A DNA stretch of 64,000 nucleotides from Strigamia acuminata. Lineage: Eukaryota > Arthropoda > Chilopoda > Geophilomorpha > Linotaeniidae. Every line of letters begins with the position of its first letter. Within the stretch, counting starts at the first letter, position 1. Of the stretch, positions 25,470-39,654 are shown piece after piece. Position numbers and translations under genes: made by a program. The notes beneath the pieces are model-generated. The model did no database searches. It was not told the origin of the DNA and saw nothing but the letters and a program-made list of their open reading frames with translations. The stretch covers positions 29,662,427 through 29,726,426 of the forward strand of contig OX442315.1 of NCBI GenBank assembly GCA_949358305.1. Reading direction: 5' to 3'.

Positions 25470-28400
25470 TCAAGATTTCACTTCACATTTATCACTCAAA
25501 CTACTCGTTGAATGTTTCTTGACAACTTCACCATTACTGTCCACTGCACGCAAAACGGAATGTGATGAGACCCCATCGGGACTTTGAGACGTGATTTTCT
25601 TTAAATTATAAAGCCACTGTTTTTTATCATGTTCGTCCGTGGTCATAAGTGTGTGTCCTTGACCTTCGAGCGGGTTACGGAATGAAACACGAAATACATT
25701 TTTAACTAAATGAAAAAAACAAAGAGATGCAATTGTTAATTAAAAGAAATTTACACTAAATCTTAATCAAACCCACCAGATTGATTGTGACTAAAGGCAC
25801 TTCGGAATGACCCCATTTTAACTTCGCCATCCTTAATATCTTCTACGATTATTTCTTCAGCGGGCATTGGTTGCCGGTAGACTTGGTAGACCCTCCCTCG
25901 ATCGTTGCGAGTAACGGGCCGAGTGAGCACAAGCACTTGATCGAATAGAAAGGCAGTTAATTTCTACAGCAAAAACAAAGATTAAGATTAAAATATGTAT
26001 CTATATTTTTTAAATTAAGGTATTTCTTACAGTTCCACGATTATTGCGAAGGATTCCCTTGCACAAAAGGCAATTAACTTTAGCAAGAACTGGATCTTTC
26101 TGCTGCTCGTCAAGAAAGTCTAATTTGTTGATAAAAAATTGGCACTCTGATTCTCCCATCCGCATGTCAACTGTGGTAATTATTTGTTCTATCACAGGAA
26201 TAGCTTTTCTAAAGTATTCTAAATCCACGTGGTTCTCTGGTGTCTACATCGTTTTGAAAAGATTGAAAATTTAGATATTTTATTTCAATTTTTTGTTTTT
26301 TTAAATTAAAACTTACCAATTTACAAATATTCCTGAATAATAATGGATATTTAACTAGTCGGTTTCGTGGCACGTCTAAAAAATTCCACAAATCCAACTT
26401 GCGACTAAATGGAGACTCCAGACAGCGTTTAAGAAAATCTTCAACTCTCTTGTCATTAATTTTCTTCTCATCTAACAAGGCCTTTGCGTACACCTGATTG
26501 GCACAATAATCGATGTACGCTTTTAGACAAGGAATCTGAAATTTAATAATTAAAAATTAAAAAATTAAAAAAAAATTATATTTAAAATAAATTAATAAAT
26601 AATTTACCCATTCGACTAAAATTTTTCCAACCGATTCAGTCAATCCATCTTCATTCCTCAACTTGCTCAGTTTTGTAACCAAATCTGAATAAATAATTTA
26701 AAGCACACATTAAAATCCTGTTTAGTTCAGTGACTTAGTTATGTAGGTGTAAATAAGCTATTTTCCCCATAAAATATCAAACACCTATTATAAACCTGAT
26801 TGCATTTATTCATATTGGCCATTCAACTCAGAAAACCCGAGTTCGCCTCGATTACCATGGCAATGGCAATGGTCAAAAAATCCTTAAACTAGACAACATT
26901 TCCATTTTTTCCCCAAAATAATTAAAGGAAAAAAAAAGAAACTAAATTAAATTTTACGTGTCTCGAGAACTTCCCAGCCGTTAAAACTAATTTGAACTGA
27001 AACAAATCTAATCAAATTGAATTGAGAAGTGTATCTGAGCAACTGTTTCATCAGTCACTATTAGAGAGGATATTGAGCCATCCTTTGGGTAGAATCGCGT
27101 GATGCTACCACGTCACTATTGAAAGCAAAGATCTTTTCTTTCATACCCTCTTCTTCTACCTGTTGCTGTACACTTAGAATTAGTATCTATAGCAACCGAG
27201 AGCTTGGCTAACGGTGCGTTATTGTTGATCAAATGAAAACCCACAATCAAAATATCAACCATATTTTCATTTCGCAAGGCTTTGTGTACAAATATTGTAC
27301 GATTTCATTGCGGCTACCGAAAAAATGCAATCGCGCAAAAATAGAAATCAACATCAACATTCGCAATTTAAAATCTAAATATTATTAACCGTGATGCAAT
27401 GGCTCCAAGGTGTGCAAAGACCCGAATATCTGTTGAACTTCGTCATTGGTCAAAATGTTGAGATGTAAAAGACTGTCGTGGTAAGTGGATTTGACCAGAT
27501 GCAAATCCTCCACCATATCTTCTTCGCCAGTGAAAAGTTCAAAAATTGCCTGCAAATAAATCATTTTTATTATTTATTTATTTATTTACTTATTTATTTA
27601 TTTATTTCGCTAATTAATTTTATTCTTCTCAACACGTGTCCTTTCCATTCCAATTCCCGCACGTGGAAAAACCAGGATAAATAAAAAACCCAACCTCAGT
27701 TCCGCATTTCACTGACAAAATATCTCGTGGAGAGTCAATTTGCAACTCCACTGGAGTCCAGTCAGATAAGATTCACCATTAAAGACCCCACTCCACCCTC
27801 ACCCGGGTTTCCCGCCCAACCAAGGACAACGTCTGATACGCTCACAAATCAATAATTGATCAAATTTTCAATTTACGTATTAAAATGAGCAACTTTTTAA
27901 TTTCAATTGCGGTAAGGCCATTTAAATCCATTTCGAACACAAACAAATGATTTTTTTAATTATTTTTATTTTTATCCATTAACAGCTGTAAAAACATAAG
28001 TGTTTACGTTTTCGGTTGTGCATTACGCACTGTTTTTGTTTGTCGGCATTGGATTTCCCAGGTTCCGCATCTTTCTTATCTCGTAATCACGTATTACTCA
28101 TGACACTTATAGCACACATTTTAACGCTTAAAAGATGCGCTTTTCTTCCAAAAATAAAAAAAATATCACAGGATTCTTATTTCAGGATCCCGCCAGTCTG
28201 GGCACTGCAGTTATCTCGCACTTCCCTTTTTCCATCACTAGAGCATGTCATCAAAATTAATGGGACATTCAATATAGGCCCATTTATTTGTCGATTCATA
28301 AAACTTTTTCTTTTCTTTTTTTTTTTACGCAAAAAAAAAAACAACATTTTTATATTTTTATATTTTAATTTTTTTTTTGTTTGCTTTTCACAACTTTCCA

Positions 28401-29897
28401 GACAAATGTTTGTGGCTTCAACGAGTAAATCTTCCTACATTCAGAAATTTGATTACTACGTCCAGCAAAACAAAAGTGGCGTGACATGTCAACGATTGGT
28501 CGTACAGACAGACAGCATCACACCCATTGCAACCACTTGCTGGTTATCCTCCTCGGGTTCACTGTCTTGATTTATTCGTGCTTTCAACAATCCACAAATC
28601 ACTGCCCAAGTCGCGTGAATAAATTTACCGAAATAAAAACCCCAAACTTCAATGCTCAAAATTACAATTTTAAAACTGTTTATCTAAACTTAATTAATTT
28701 CTTATTGTTTTAAATAACTAATAATAATAATAATAATCGGTTTTTAGATGGTACCAGACTATATAAGCTTAATTCTAATTTTATGCCTTTGCGCCAACAG
28801 TAATATTTCATCATAACCGATGAACATTTAGATTAGGAGTTGTCACGTTTGATCAGTCACAGAATAAGTCACGTAGAAGCAGCCCACACACACACATCAA
28901 AGGTAAAAAAAAACTCTAATTAAAATTCATAATTTACTAATTATAGGCATGTCCAAAGAAAATTACGTTGAGAGAAAATAAGTTGTTTCAGACACATCAA
29001 ATGTAATAGAAAAAACTCGCCTGCAACTCATTCATCGCCCACTCGACTATTCTGATTAGACGAGACAGGAAATATCAAACAAAAGTGCAACTTTGAAAAC
29101 CACGATCAATGGCACCGGCGTCAAAGGTAGAAATAGTAGAATGCGAAACCCCAAAACAAATTTTCTAATTAATAAATGAAAATATTAAATCACCTCTTGT
29201 CTGCGAATTTCAGAGTCTTCGAGGCGTGAACACACGTCTCTACCGATGGTTTCCCTCCAGTATTTCGACTGTCTTTGCTTTGTAGGAGCCTTGCGTCCAT
29301 TTCGACACATTTGAACGAGTGGGTCGTCTTTAAATGATGAAGGTGGCGAGGATGTTGGTGATACGGATAAAGCACTGTCCACGGATATCGGTGATGAAGA
29401 AATCTTCACCCCGCTCCAAGTTCTCTGCAAAATTCCAAAGAAAAATAAAATACAATTTAAAAATTAACTTTCTAGGAAAGACAATTTGTTGACACACCCA
29501 TAGAACGCAATAAACAAAATGAACAATCAATTATAATTAATGACATTACCTGTAACGCTTCACCCACTTTCATCACTGGACGAACGGGGGAAAGCAAGTT
29601 AGCAAATGATGCTACACGGGATAATCGCTTTTTGCGGCGTGCGGGTTCTCTGAAGGGGACCTCCAAGCTACGAACGCTGAGGCAATCCGAATCACTCTCA
29701 CGGCGCTTTCTTTTACGCTAAAAAATAAATAAATAAATAAATAAAACAAATAAATAAATAAATAATTTTTTTTTTAAATAAAATAAAATAAATGAAAAAC
29801 TAAATCGCTTTTGTTTTGATTTAAACTGATTTAAACGTGTTATAAATCGATATCCTACCTTATTAGAGATGACGGAGAGCCAAAAGGCAGCAAACAT
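25470..29897 (-). CDS. Rho guanine nucleotide exchange factor, NET1/ARHGEF3 family
   Basis: Activates RhoA by GDP/GTP exchange. Exon order on the minus strand: short first exon at about 29897-29859 (MFAAFWLSVISNK), a basic exon (29.72-29.55 kb) with KKRLSRVASFANLLSPVRPV, the family's conserved RVTSLANLISPV nuclear-signal region, a Ser-rich exon with SEIRRQEV (29.4-29.2 kb; family EIRRQEAI), then the DH domain: AIFELFTGEEDMVEDLHLVK (27.5 kb), DYCANQVYAKALLDEKK and FLKRCLESPFSRKLDLWNF with RNRLVKYPLLFRNI (26.5-26.3 kb), and the helix GESECQFFINKLDFLDEQQ. The PH domain spans 26.1-25.5 kb (LTRPVTRNDRGRVYQVYRQP, FRVSFRNPLEG) and ends with a short Ser/Lys tail at 25470. Vertebrates have two paralogues, NET1 and ARHGEF3; this looks like their single pre-duplication relative. 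The intron between DH exons 26.7 and 27.4 kb is long for this block. Confidence 0.9.
27571..27607. repeat. (TTTA)n microsatellite in NET1-like intron
   Basis: About nine near-perfect ATTT units right beside a DH-domain exon. The same tetranucleotide recurs at 9621-9652 (SUCLG2 intron), 13872-13903 (SMC1 intron), 23229-23249 (HDAC11 intron) and 29719-29766 (NET1-like intron). Confidence 0.8.
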
Positions 29898-32800
29898 ATT
29901 CAAGCGACAAACTCAGATAAAATGAGTGCAAGCGCAATCTAGAGCTCCCTGCCAATGTCAATGTGGACAGCACCGCTAAGCATCATGGGGCGGATTGAAA
30001 GCCAAACGCGCGCGCACGTGTAAACTCGCGAAGCTGAGCGATAAAACCAACCGTGCAACAGGTGAATTGACCCAACATTTTTAAACATTTTTTGATCAAT
30101 CCAATTTATTTATTTCAATTTTTTTTAAATAAAATGATCAAATTTGATTGAAAAGTGACGGCCGAACCCGGAAGAAAGATGAGGGTCGGTAATAATGGCG
30201 GGTTCGGGTCGAAAGTAATGTTTTCTCGAGGTACCCTCACTCTGTGACCTCAAATAACCTCAGCCACGGGCTCTTTAAAGATCCACGTGCAAACATAGGA
30301 AATAAATTGATCAACCAAATAATTATGGGTTTTATAGTTTCTGAATAGTTCAACTGATTCCACACAGCAGGAGTCAAACTTGTAGGAAGTGCTGGAAAAC
30401 ACGTGCTTATGCTTAACTCTTTACTACTGGTTTGCGACTTGAGAACAAGCTTTATTTCTAGCTATTGTAGAAATAAAATTAAATACAAATATAATACGGA
30501 AATGTCCAGTTTTAATTGAGAATTGGGTCGATTAGTGTTTTAGTAATTTAAACCTCACCGTGTTACTATTTTTTAACACGTTTAGCGAGTGTTTTCATCA
30601 CATTTTCATCGCACATTCTCATCTGTATTCGAATAGTTTTCATAAATGCATGTGATGTGCACGTGCAACGTGATTTATACGATTTGCATATCATATAAGC
30701 TGCCAAGAAAATACCAATTTCTTGTTTTTAGTTTGCATGATATTTTCTTGTTCATATTTACATTTTTACGTGTTAGTACTGTACAATTATATAATCTTTA
30801 TTTATAGTTTGAATAAAATTTAAATTTTATGTCGAAATTTCAAATTATTTTAAAATATGAATAATTTATGACTTGTGTGTAGTATTAGACGGAATTTGTT
30901 TTAGAGGTACACAAAGAATTATCACATAATTGCGGAATATGTAATTTTAACAATTCTCACTGTTTTCATTCCAAAAATTGGCTCGGCAAATTCATTTTCA
31001 GTTCCGCGAAGAGCATCCAGAAATCTACGATAGAAAAGCAGTTTAGGCTTAAGACAGGAAGGCGTAAACACTCAACATAAAATTCGTTAGAAAAGTTGTT
31101 TTTTTGCAGTTGGGCAAAATATAAAATACCTCTCGCTCCTTCGTAAGAGTTTATTCCGTGTCAGCATGTTTATTTGGATGTTGTTGTTTTGTTTTAAGAA
31201 GAAACTCCTTAAAATTAACCGATCCTACTGAACTTGAATTCAAACTCTTGAAGCTGACTCGTACAACCAATCAGCAACGAGACCATCTCTTACGACCGGT
31301 CGCATAATTTTATCAAGGACTAATCTTGATCAGCGTGCTCGTATCTAATTTTGCCGTGCAGAAAAGCACGACAAATAAAATAATTTGATATTCAGTAGAT
31401 ACCAATAAAATTGCACTGTTGGCGTAAGTGAACCCGTGAACAAAATAAAATCTCTTGCGAGTTAATAACCTTTTTCAGTGTCTAATTTAATTGATACCGT
31501 ACGTACGGTTTCTTTTTAAAATTGAAAAATTAATATTTTCTTGCTAATTGGTAAAATGATAACTTCACTGGAAGATCCCTAATGTGGAAAAGTACAACCG
31601 TAAACAAAATGCGCACACGTGCGAATCAGTTGGGAGTTTCTTAGCTAGGCTCGGAGACAAAGTGGTATTTACGAGATAATGACGTCACTAATTTCTTGAG
31701 GCACTTCTTTTAATTACCAGGCTGCAAACGAGATTTCTGAGTCTCAAAACACTTATTTTGTGTTTAAAATAAACGAGTAAACGACAACAGCATTTAAAAA
31801 TCATCATTTAATTATTATATAATATTATTTACAACCGGAAAACGAAAAAATGCCTGATGTTAGTTTGTTTGTTAACCATCTGGAGCCTGCAAACATCCTT
31901 AGAATAGCAAGAATATTACCTGATTTAATTCCGTAAACTAATTAACATACCCAATATACCTCGCAAATATACCCTCGAAAACAAAACAAAAACGTATCAG
32001 CTTTGAATTCAAATGCAGTGGAAAGTTACGCCAATTTGTAAACAACGTACAAGAAATAAAGCAACGTCTTTGACTTTAATTTTTGTCACCACTTAATCAA
32101 AACATCACCAGCTGTGAATCTACATTATAAAACATCAGGAAAAATTCTCGTCAAGCAATTTTGCAATAACATTAGTGTGTTTTCCTCCTTCATTATTTCA
32201 CTTTTGTTGTGCACTGCCAAGAGTCGGTATACAATATAATTGTGTCATAACTAATAAGCAATAATAAACTCCCCTATTGTCTTCGCATTACCCAGTAAGG
32301 AAAAATAAAGACAAATCAAGTTACATTTTCGGATAATATTTTTATTTTTATTTCAGATTTATTAACTAAATTTGTTCTCCTTACTGTTGCAGAGTTGTAC
32401 GGCTTCCGTTATCTCACGTGACACATTGAAACATGGCAAGTGTGTGTGCTTATTCGCAATTGCAACTGCTTTTCAAAGGCCAAGAGGTCGTTTATCGAAG
32501 AAAGGTAGTGGGCGGATGAAGCAGTGATCAATACCAATTGGAGTAGCAATTGCAGCGCTTCGGGTCGGGTGCAAGTGTGCAACTTACTCGGGCTTACTTG
32601 CACTGTCATTGAAACAGTTACCATGACGACATTCGCTTTTTATTTTGTGGATGGAGAGATGACTTATGGATGTTGAAATTATTTGTTTACAATCAGGTCT
32701 CACACCTGAAGGAAGCCGCAATCCATTAAAATGAAAGCAAAAAAACGAAATTAAAGTCCTCGTTTATTCTCTAGAGTCAATCGAATGCATATAAAATCGA

Positions 32801-33977
32801 AATGCAAAATTTTATTTTTAGATTTGCATTATTGTAAGTTTGATGCCCTTTTATTTAATTGTAATGCATTAGAGGTCGCCAATCTGGATAATTAGAAAAA
32901 TATCGATTGCTAGTTTTTGGTTTCCAGCATACTTTGTTTACAGTGATTTCTTGTTTTTTTTTTTTCATTTTTATTTAAAAGACTACTTAGGTAATTAATA
33001 TTTTATATTTTTTAAAACTCTAAGTTAAATTAACGTTGTCGTCTTTTGATTTTTAACATTGAAAAAAAAAGCAGTCTAATTTTCCAGTCCAATTAATTAG
33101 AAGGCAGTGACTTGATCATTTCTCGTCGAGGGATCAAGTCACTTGCCTTGTCGGTTTTTTACCCTGACAACATCGCGCTCGGTTGTCGTAGCCGTACCCT
33201 GGTGAGGGTGCAATGAATGTGGATGAGATAATGACCCAACTGAGGAGAAATTACTATTAATGTCACAATAAACAGAAAAAATCCGTTTGAAAAGGGGCAG
33301 TAATCCCGATCTTCGGTTGTGATTTGGGAAAACAGGATAATGAAAAGCAAATTACAAGCTTAGGATGAAGAATTTAATATCGTATTTTTCGGGAATGATT
33401 ATAGTGAACTATGCAGCAAAACTAGGCGCAATTTGAAAATTTTGTACATAATGCGCGGTACCGCACATAAATGAGCAATTCAATTTATAATTTAAAAAAA
33501 AAATTGATTTTGCCTATTACTTTTGTTTTTATTATGCATCTTCGTAAATGAGCTTGTCCTTGACATCTACATGTGCCTTGACCGCCTCCCAGTATCTTCA
33601 GATTGATAAACACACAAATTTACAAATAATTGGTGCAGCCTAATAGATCGCAGCAGTTATGGCGCCAATTTTTATGATGCAAGTTCTTATTTTTATTTCA
33701 AATAAAATGCATTAAATAACCAATCTATTATCGCAATTTTTCCATTAACTTCCACCCATGCAGATAATATACAGAGTAATTGTCAAAAACTAAAAAATAA
33801 TTTTTTTTTTCTTACTGCTGTTTCCAAATGTAAATAAAATTTAAAAAAATTAGTTTCTTTATTTCACCACCAGATCGCACAAATGAGTGAGTTATGTCGA
33901 GCGTCAACACCGTTTGAACAGCAGATGGTTTGTTAGTTTATTATTATCATCTACTAGGCAATGGATAACGATATTTG
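29898..33977. other. Gene-poor 4.1 kb gap between NET1-like and CEP83
   Basis: AT-rich, no coding exon recognised on either strand. The first 150 bp upstream of the NET1-like start (about 29960-30060) is locally GC/CpG-rich, with GCGCGCGCACGTG at 30008-30020 containing an E-box, and is the likely NET1-like promoter. Elsewhere I see only poly-A/T tracts. The divergent orientation means distal regulatory elements for both neighbours may lie here. Confidence 0.5.
29999..30060 (-). promoter_or_regulatory. CpG-rich promoter-like patch upstream of NET1-like gene
   Basis: A run of CG dinucleotides (AACGCGCGCGCACGTG, then CTCGCGAAG) stands out from AT-rich surroundings about 100-160 bp before the start codon. 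It contains a palindromic CACGTG E-box and TCGCGA. Inference only. Confidence 0.35.
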
Positions 33978-36575
33978 ATGGCTTTTAGCGAAGGAGGTTT
34001 TGATTCCTCGCGCCTGCCTCGCACGTCTACGCCAAGAATGAGCGCCGAAAATGAGTTTGATCTTGTTGGGCTACAAAGAATTTTGGAGGACGAACGAATG
34101 AGAAATGAAGAGCATCGACAGAATTTTTTAATATTGAAGACGGAACACGATAAAGTGATTCACGAATTCCGAGCTGTGCAAAACGATCATCTGAAAATTA
34201 CGAACGAATTGCGGGACGTGAAGGAGAAGTCTAAAAGCAGTACGCAACAGCTACGGAGGGAACTCCTTGCCAAGCAAACTGAAATCGAGGAATTAAAATC
34301 TGATGTAATTAATATTATGTCAATTTAAGAATTTAACAAACAAAATGTAATTTTTCTTTGTTACATTTTATTTTTAGAGAATACCATCCCAAAATTTGGC
34401 GCTGTTGAAACTGAAGGTTCAGGAGGAAATTGAAGTCGCATATCGAGAAAGATTCGCACTTGTCGAGGAAGAAACTGAGCAATACAGAGCAGAATGCAAC
34501 AAATTGCGATATGAATTAGCATTTAGAAAGAGTGAATTGGAACATTCGCAAGCCACGTGCGCTCACATTCAAGACGAGACGACATTAAAACACCAAGCTG
34601 AAGTACAAATTTGTCAAACTTATCTAAGTTTTTATAAAAAATTGTTTTTATTTGTATTTAATATTAGCTGTTGTCATTACAAAAACAAAATTCCGATTTG
34701 CAATCTGCACTGGATGAGCAACTGCAGAACCGTGGAGAGGAAAAATTGAACAAGGCTATGCGGGAAAATGCGGAATTGCAGAAACGATTAAGGAGTTTAA
34801 CCGAAGAGTTACAAGAAATACAAGCTCAAAAGGAAACTTCCACCATTCAAACTGAGAATTTGCAACGGCTGCAGGCGAAGCAAAATGCTGAGCACATAAC
34901 TAATATTAGAGCTATGGAAGTATGTACAACATCGCGGGAAGTTGGGAATTGTTTTAATAAATTTAGATACATTTGTTTGCAACAGCTAGAAAATTCCTCG
35001 TTGAAACATCAACTGGAACGAGTTCAAGCTGAATTGAAGCTACAGAGGGAACACGAAGCGGAACTAACGGCTGAAATTCAAAGTCGGCAGTCGGCAAACA
35101 ACCAATTGTTATTGCAATTGCACGAAATTGAATTTAAAGCGAAGATCGATGTTACCAATTCTAAAATCGAACTTACGAAACAGAAAGGAGAAATTGAACG
35201 AGAGAGAGATAAACTTGCGACTGACATTCAAGGATTAAGAAAAGATTTAGAAATAATGAAGAAAAAGAATCAGTCGCTCCACACAACGATGATCGAAAAG
35301 GAAAAAGAAATGAAGAGAAAGATGGCGGTTTTGCAAGAAGAAGAGTGGAATAAACATAAACGGGTTGAAACTGAGAAGTATGTGTAGATTTAATCATTCA
35401 TTTTTGGGAATTTAATTGATTTTGGTTCAGATTTGAGTTAGAAGTTCGAATTCAGGAAATGGAACGGCTGAACGTTGATTTCGAGCGTGACAACAAAAAT
35501 TTAGTTTTTGTGGCTGAAGAGAAATCAAAGATGGCGTTACAGCAAAAGGAAATGCTGGAAAATGAATTGGCTAATTTCAGGTTGAGTTTTCTCTTTGTTT
35601 TATGTCAACATTCAATTTTTATTTGTTGGAATTTAATTACTTGCAGAGAGAATGGTTCAGAAAGCAAACTGCAGTCAGAACTAAAGCATTGCAAGCAAGA
35701 GAAGGAGAATTTAGAGTCGGTCGTTAGAGAGTTGCGAGAAAAAATTCGAAGGGAATTCGACGGAGATGTTCAGGTATAATTCGAAACGGAAAAATTTTTA
35801 ATTTGGTGAATGCTAATGTAAGTATTTTAAAAAAAATTGTAGATTACTAACCTCGACATCGAGCGACATCGCGTACAAAGTGAACGAGTTCTCATGAATG
35901 CACAAATCGCGTGGGAGGAACAGAAATGTCAATTAAATAACCGCATTTCGTCGTTAGAGAATCAATTGAGCCAACTGCATTCCAAACATCAAGACGACAG
36001 AAATAACAGTCAAACTGTAAACAAGAAAATTAAAATTCTAATTAATTTCTATATTTAGCCAGTGGTTTATTACTTTTTCATATCAGAGAATCAGCAAATA
36101 TCGTCGTGCAATTACCAAACTTCAGAATCGTACTAATTTACAAAAAGCGCGAATCGATGAGCTGGAGACAGAAACTGAAATTTTGAGGTAAAAATTCCAA
36201 AATAAAAAATAGAAAATAATTACCTTTTTTTGTTGTATTAAATATATTACATTTTAAAGGCGAAATGTCAGTCGTGATGAGCACAGATCTGTTCAAAAAC
36301 AACTACGGTGTTTGCAGCGTAAACACGACGAATTTCGAAACGTTATGTTGACGAGCGATCCGTCGGCCATATCCCTAATAAACGAAATGACGAGACCCCA
36401 AACCTGCTATCGAGATAGCGAGAATTTTGACGACTCCAAATGGGACGTTAAATCTGACTTTGACCGTAAACGAGAAATAGAAGAAGTGAAGGAAAGAATT
36501 TTAAAATTGGATGGGCAACAGAAACAACAGATGATCGAATTAGAAACAGATAAAAGTATTTTTGAAAAATCATGA
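33978..36575 (+). CDS. CEP83: Centrosomal protein CEP83 (distal appendage coiled coil)
   Basis: Distal-appendage protein needed to dock mother centrioles to membrane at the start of ciliogenesis. About nine exons of almost continuous heptad-rich coiled coil. Recognition rests on the N-terminal EFDLVGLQRILEDERMRNEE (CEP83: EFQKMLIDERLRCEH), then NLALLKLKVQEEIEVAYRER with EEETEQYRAECNKLRYELAF (CEP83: [20 protein letters not shown]), AKIDVTNSKIELTKQKGEIE with ERDKLATDIQGL, and near the C-terminus RRAITKLQNRTN and LQRKHDEFRNVML (CEP83: IQRRHNEFRSLIL), ending with KRILKLDGQQKQQMIELE-type helix. The ATG at 33978 is chosen; an ATG 17 bp earlier hits a stop at once. Shorter than human CEP83 (701 residues) by roughly 50-100. 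Confidence 0.85.
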
Positions 36576-36773
36576 GCTATATTTTACTCAAATATATTTT
36601 AGAATATTTATATTGAAGTATATACCTATTTACGCGAGTGGTTTTTATATATTGAAAAAATAATCATATATTTTTTTTTTTATTGTAAAAGGTTTTTTTA
36701 TATGAATTTTATTAAATATTCAGTCTTTGTAAATGAAATGAATTATTTAAATTGCTAAATTAAGTGACAACAT

Positions 36774-38076
36774 CTACAAAGAATTAAACCCCATAAGTGT
36801 TTTCGCCACTTGGCTTTCTTCTCTCAACGTTTCACTCGCGTATTTTTCTAACAACTCCTGTTTCTTCCGTCTCACCAAAGCTTCCTCAATCTGAAAAGAT
36901 ACAAACGATAAAACAAAAGCACAACATTTATTCAAAATTCAACATTTTACCTCTTTCTGGGAAGGAACTGGAACATGCGCAATGAACCTCTGTTGATTAC
37001 TCTCAACTTCAGAAGTCTCTTCCATCTCTTCTTCCGACTAAACCGCATCAGATTAATTAATTAATTTATCAACATATCTTTATTTATACTTACATCTGCT
37101 TCTGCTGCCACTGCATATATATCCGTCTCTTCAATTTTCTTCGTAGGCATCCCAACGAATTCTTTTTTCTGAGTCCATTCTCCAACACATTGAGCAACGG
37201 CTAATTTAAAAAGCAATTGTAAACGCGTCATTCATGTGGTAATCAATGTTATTTACCTGTTTTTTCAGCTTCTGCTTCTAATGGTATGAGTATTCCATCA
37301 TCTTCATCCCGATAACCGTAGTAGTCGGCATCAATATCTTTCATGAGCTCAGCTCTAGTTTTGCGTGGTGCGGGCGGCGGTTCTCGTTCAAATAGTTCTC
37401 TAACGCCTGGTAGATCTTTCGCGGCACCAAAATATTTATACCCGCGGTTTCCTGGAACTTCCTTCCCTTCGTGATCGAGCATTCGTGGTCCAGCTCTCGT
37501 GTAGTCTGGTCCGCCCAACTCTCGAATACGATACTCCCAATGGCGTTTTTCGCGGAGAAGTTTGTTAATTTCGTCATTCAAATCGCGAATTCTAAATTCG
37601 CCGAGGCCAGCTGTATATTGTAGAATTTTTAAATTAGAATTAAATAGAAGATTGTTTTTTTTTTGTTATGAAAGTATTACCGTTTTGGATTTGTGTTACT
37701 TTTTTGGATATTTCGCGTATAATTTGAACCCTCCATTTTTCAGATTGCGGTATGCTGTCACACTGCGAAGCTAAATACGGTCTTCTATCCTGATAATGAA
37801 GTGAGATTTTTGTTAACATTTATGATGAATAAAAGAAAGTAAGTTTTACTTTGTCCTTTCCCGATTCAGCTAACTGTGCCGCCCGCCATCTGGCTAAAGT
37901 TGTCCTATAAGTATCAGGGAATTAATATTTGTTACGGAAAATGTATTTATTTACTTTTTTTGTTCAACTTACATTGCCTTTTCTGCATTTCTCGCCTAAA
38001 AAGTTAAAACAAAAATTATAATGAATGATTTGTAGGTTACAATACACGTGCGTCTAAGTTCTTCAATATTTACCAT
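36774..38076 (-). CDS. ISY1: ISY1 splicing factor, intact copy A
   Basis: Spliceosomal protein of the XAB2/NTC-related complex, acting around the catalytic steps of pre-mRNA splicing. Exon 1 contributes only the ATG (38074-38076, followed directly by GTAAAT). Then come ARNAEKAM, TTLARWRAAQLAESGKDKED, RRPYLASQCDSIPQSEKWRV, QIIREISKKVTQIQNAGLGE, FRIRDLNDEINKLLREKRHW with ELGGPDY, MLDHEGKEVPGNRGYKYFGA, RKTRAELMKDIDADYYGYRD, then the acidic stretch and a C-terminus with FIAHVPVPSQKE and ALVRRKQELLEKYASETL, ending KTLMGFNSL. Six or seven small introns. The protein matches human ISY1 almost block for block. Its 3' end converges with CEP83 (198 bp between stops). Confidence 0.95.
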
Positions 38077-39654
38077 TTTGGTTGTGTAATTTTAATCCCG
38101 GTATTTCTGGAAAAACTGCGCTGTTTAAATGCTTATATATTTAGGAAACTTTTTCCTGTTTTACTGGTATGTACCTTTTAATCGTATTCGTAACGAATGG
38201 TCAAGATTCAGCGCTGTAAGTTTATCTGACGTCACAAAATATTACAATTTGCAGAATGAATACGAGAGAATATGCTTGTGTGCTGCTGTCACCTTGTGGG
38301 AGTATTTTAAAACAGACTCTGGTAATCAGACTACGGTAGTCGGTAGGACGCTCGTGAAGAATTTAGCGGCAAATTTAAATTAAACATTGAAAATATCGTA
38401 TCAAACTTTATGCGAGTGGTTTTTGTATACAGTATTGAAAAAATAATCATATATTTTTTTTCTTATTGTAAAAGGTTTTCATTATACAAATTTTATTAAA
38501 TAGTCAGTCTTTGAAAATGAAATAAATTATTTAAATTACTAAATTAAGTGACAACATCTACAAAGAATTAAACCCCATAAGTGTTTTCGCCAGTTGGCTT
38601 TTTTCCCTCAGCGTTTCACTCGCGTATTTTTCTAACAACTCCTGTTTCTTCCGTCGCACCAAAGCTTCCTCAATCTGAAAAGATACAAACGATAAAACAA
38701 AAGTACAACATTTATTCAAAATTCAACATTTTACCTCTTTCTGGGAAGGCACTGGAACATGCGCAATGAACCTCTGTTGATTACTCTCAACTTCAGAAGT
38801 CTCTTCCATCTCTTCTTCCGACTAAACCGCATCAGATTAATTAATTTATTAAATTATCAACATATCTTTACTTAGACTTACATCTGCCTCTGCTGCCACT
38901 GCATATACATCCGTCTCTTCAATTTTTTTCGTGAGCATCCCAACGAATTCTTTTTTCAGCGTCCATTCTCGAACACATTGAGCAACGGCTAATTTGAAAA
39001 TCAATTGTAAACGCGTTATTCACACGTGGTAATCAATGTTATTTACTTGTTTTTTCAGCTTCTGCTTCTAAAGGTATGATAATTCCATCATCTTCATCCC
39101 GATAACCATAGTAGTCGGCATCAATATTTTTCATGAGCTCAGCTCTAGTTTTGCGTGGTGCGGGCGGCGGTTCTCGTTTAAATAATTCTTTAACACCTGG
39201 TAGACGTTTCGCGGCACCGAAATATTTATACCCGCGGTTTCCTGGAACTTCCTTCCCTTCGTGATCGAGCATTCGTGGTCCCGCTCTCGTGTAGTCTGGT
39301 CCTCCCAACTCTCGAATACGATATTCCCAATGGCGTTGTTCGCGGAAAAGTTTGTTAATTTCGTCATTCAAATCGCGAATTCTAAATTCGCCGAGGCCAT
39401 CTGTATATTGTAGAATTTTGAAATTAGAATTAAATAGAATATTGTTTTTTTTGTTATGAAAGTATTACCGTTTTGGATTTGTGTTACTTTTTTGTTTCTT
39501 TCGCGTATAATTTGAACCAAGGAGGTGAGAAGGAGATGTAACTCAATAACCACTTCCGCCACAATGCTCACCTTCTGTGAGATGACGTCACTAAATCTCA
39601 AGTCGCCATTTTGCATACAACCTAGTAAACACTACTGTTACGGTGATAACAATT

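Noticed and set aside
28740-28790. TATATAAGC motif resembling a TATA box
   Set aside because: It lies inside the NET1-like gene between coding exons with no gene start downstream on the plus strand.
32409-33350. Minus-strand frames of 60-70 codons in the 4 kb gap
   Set aside because: No start context, domain or splice support; typical chance frames.
33961-33977. Upstream ATG before CEP83
   Set aside because: It reaches a stop after five codons; at most a minimal upstream frame.
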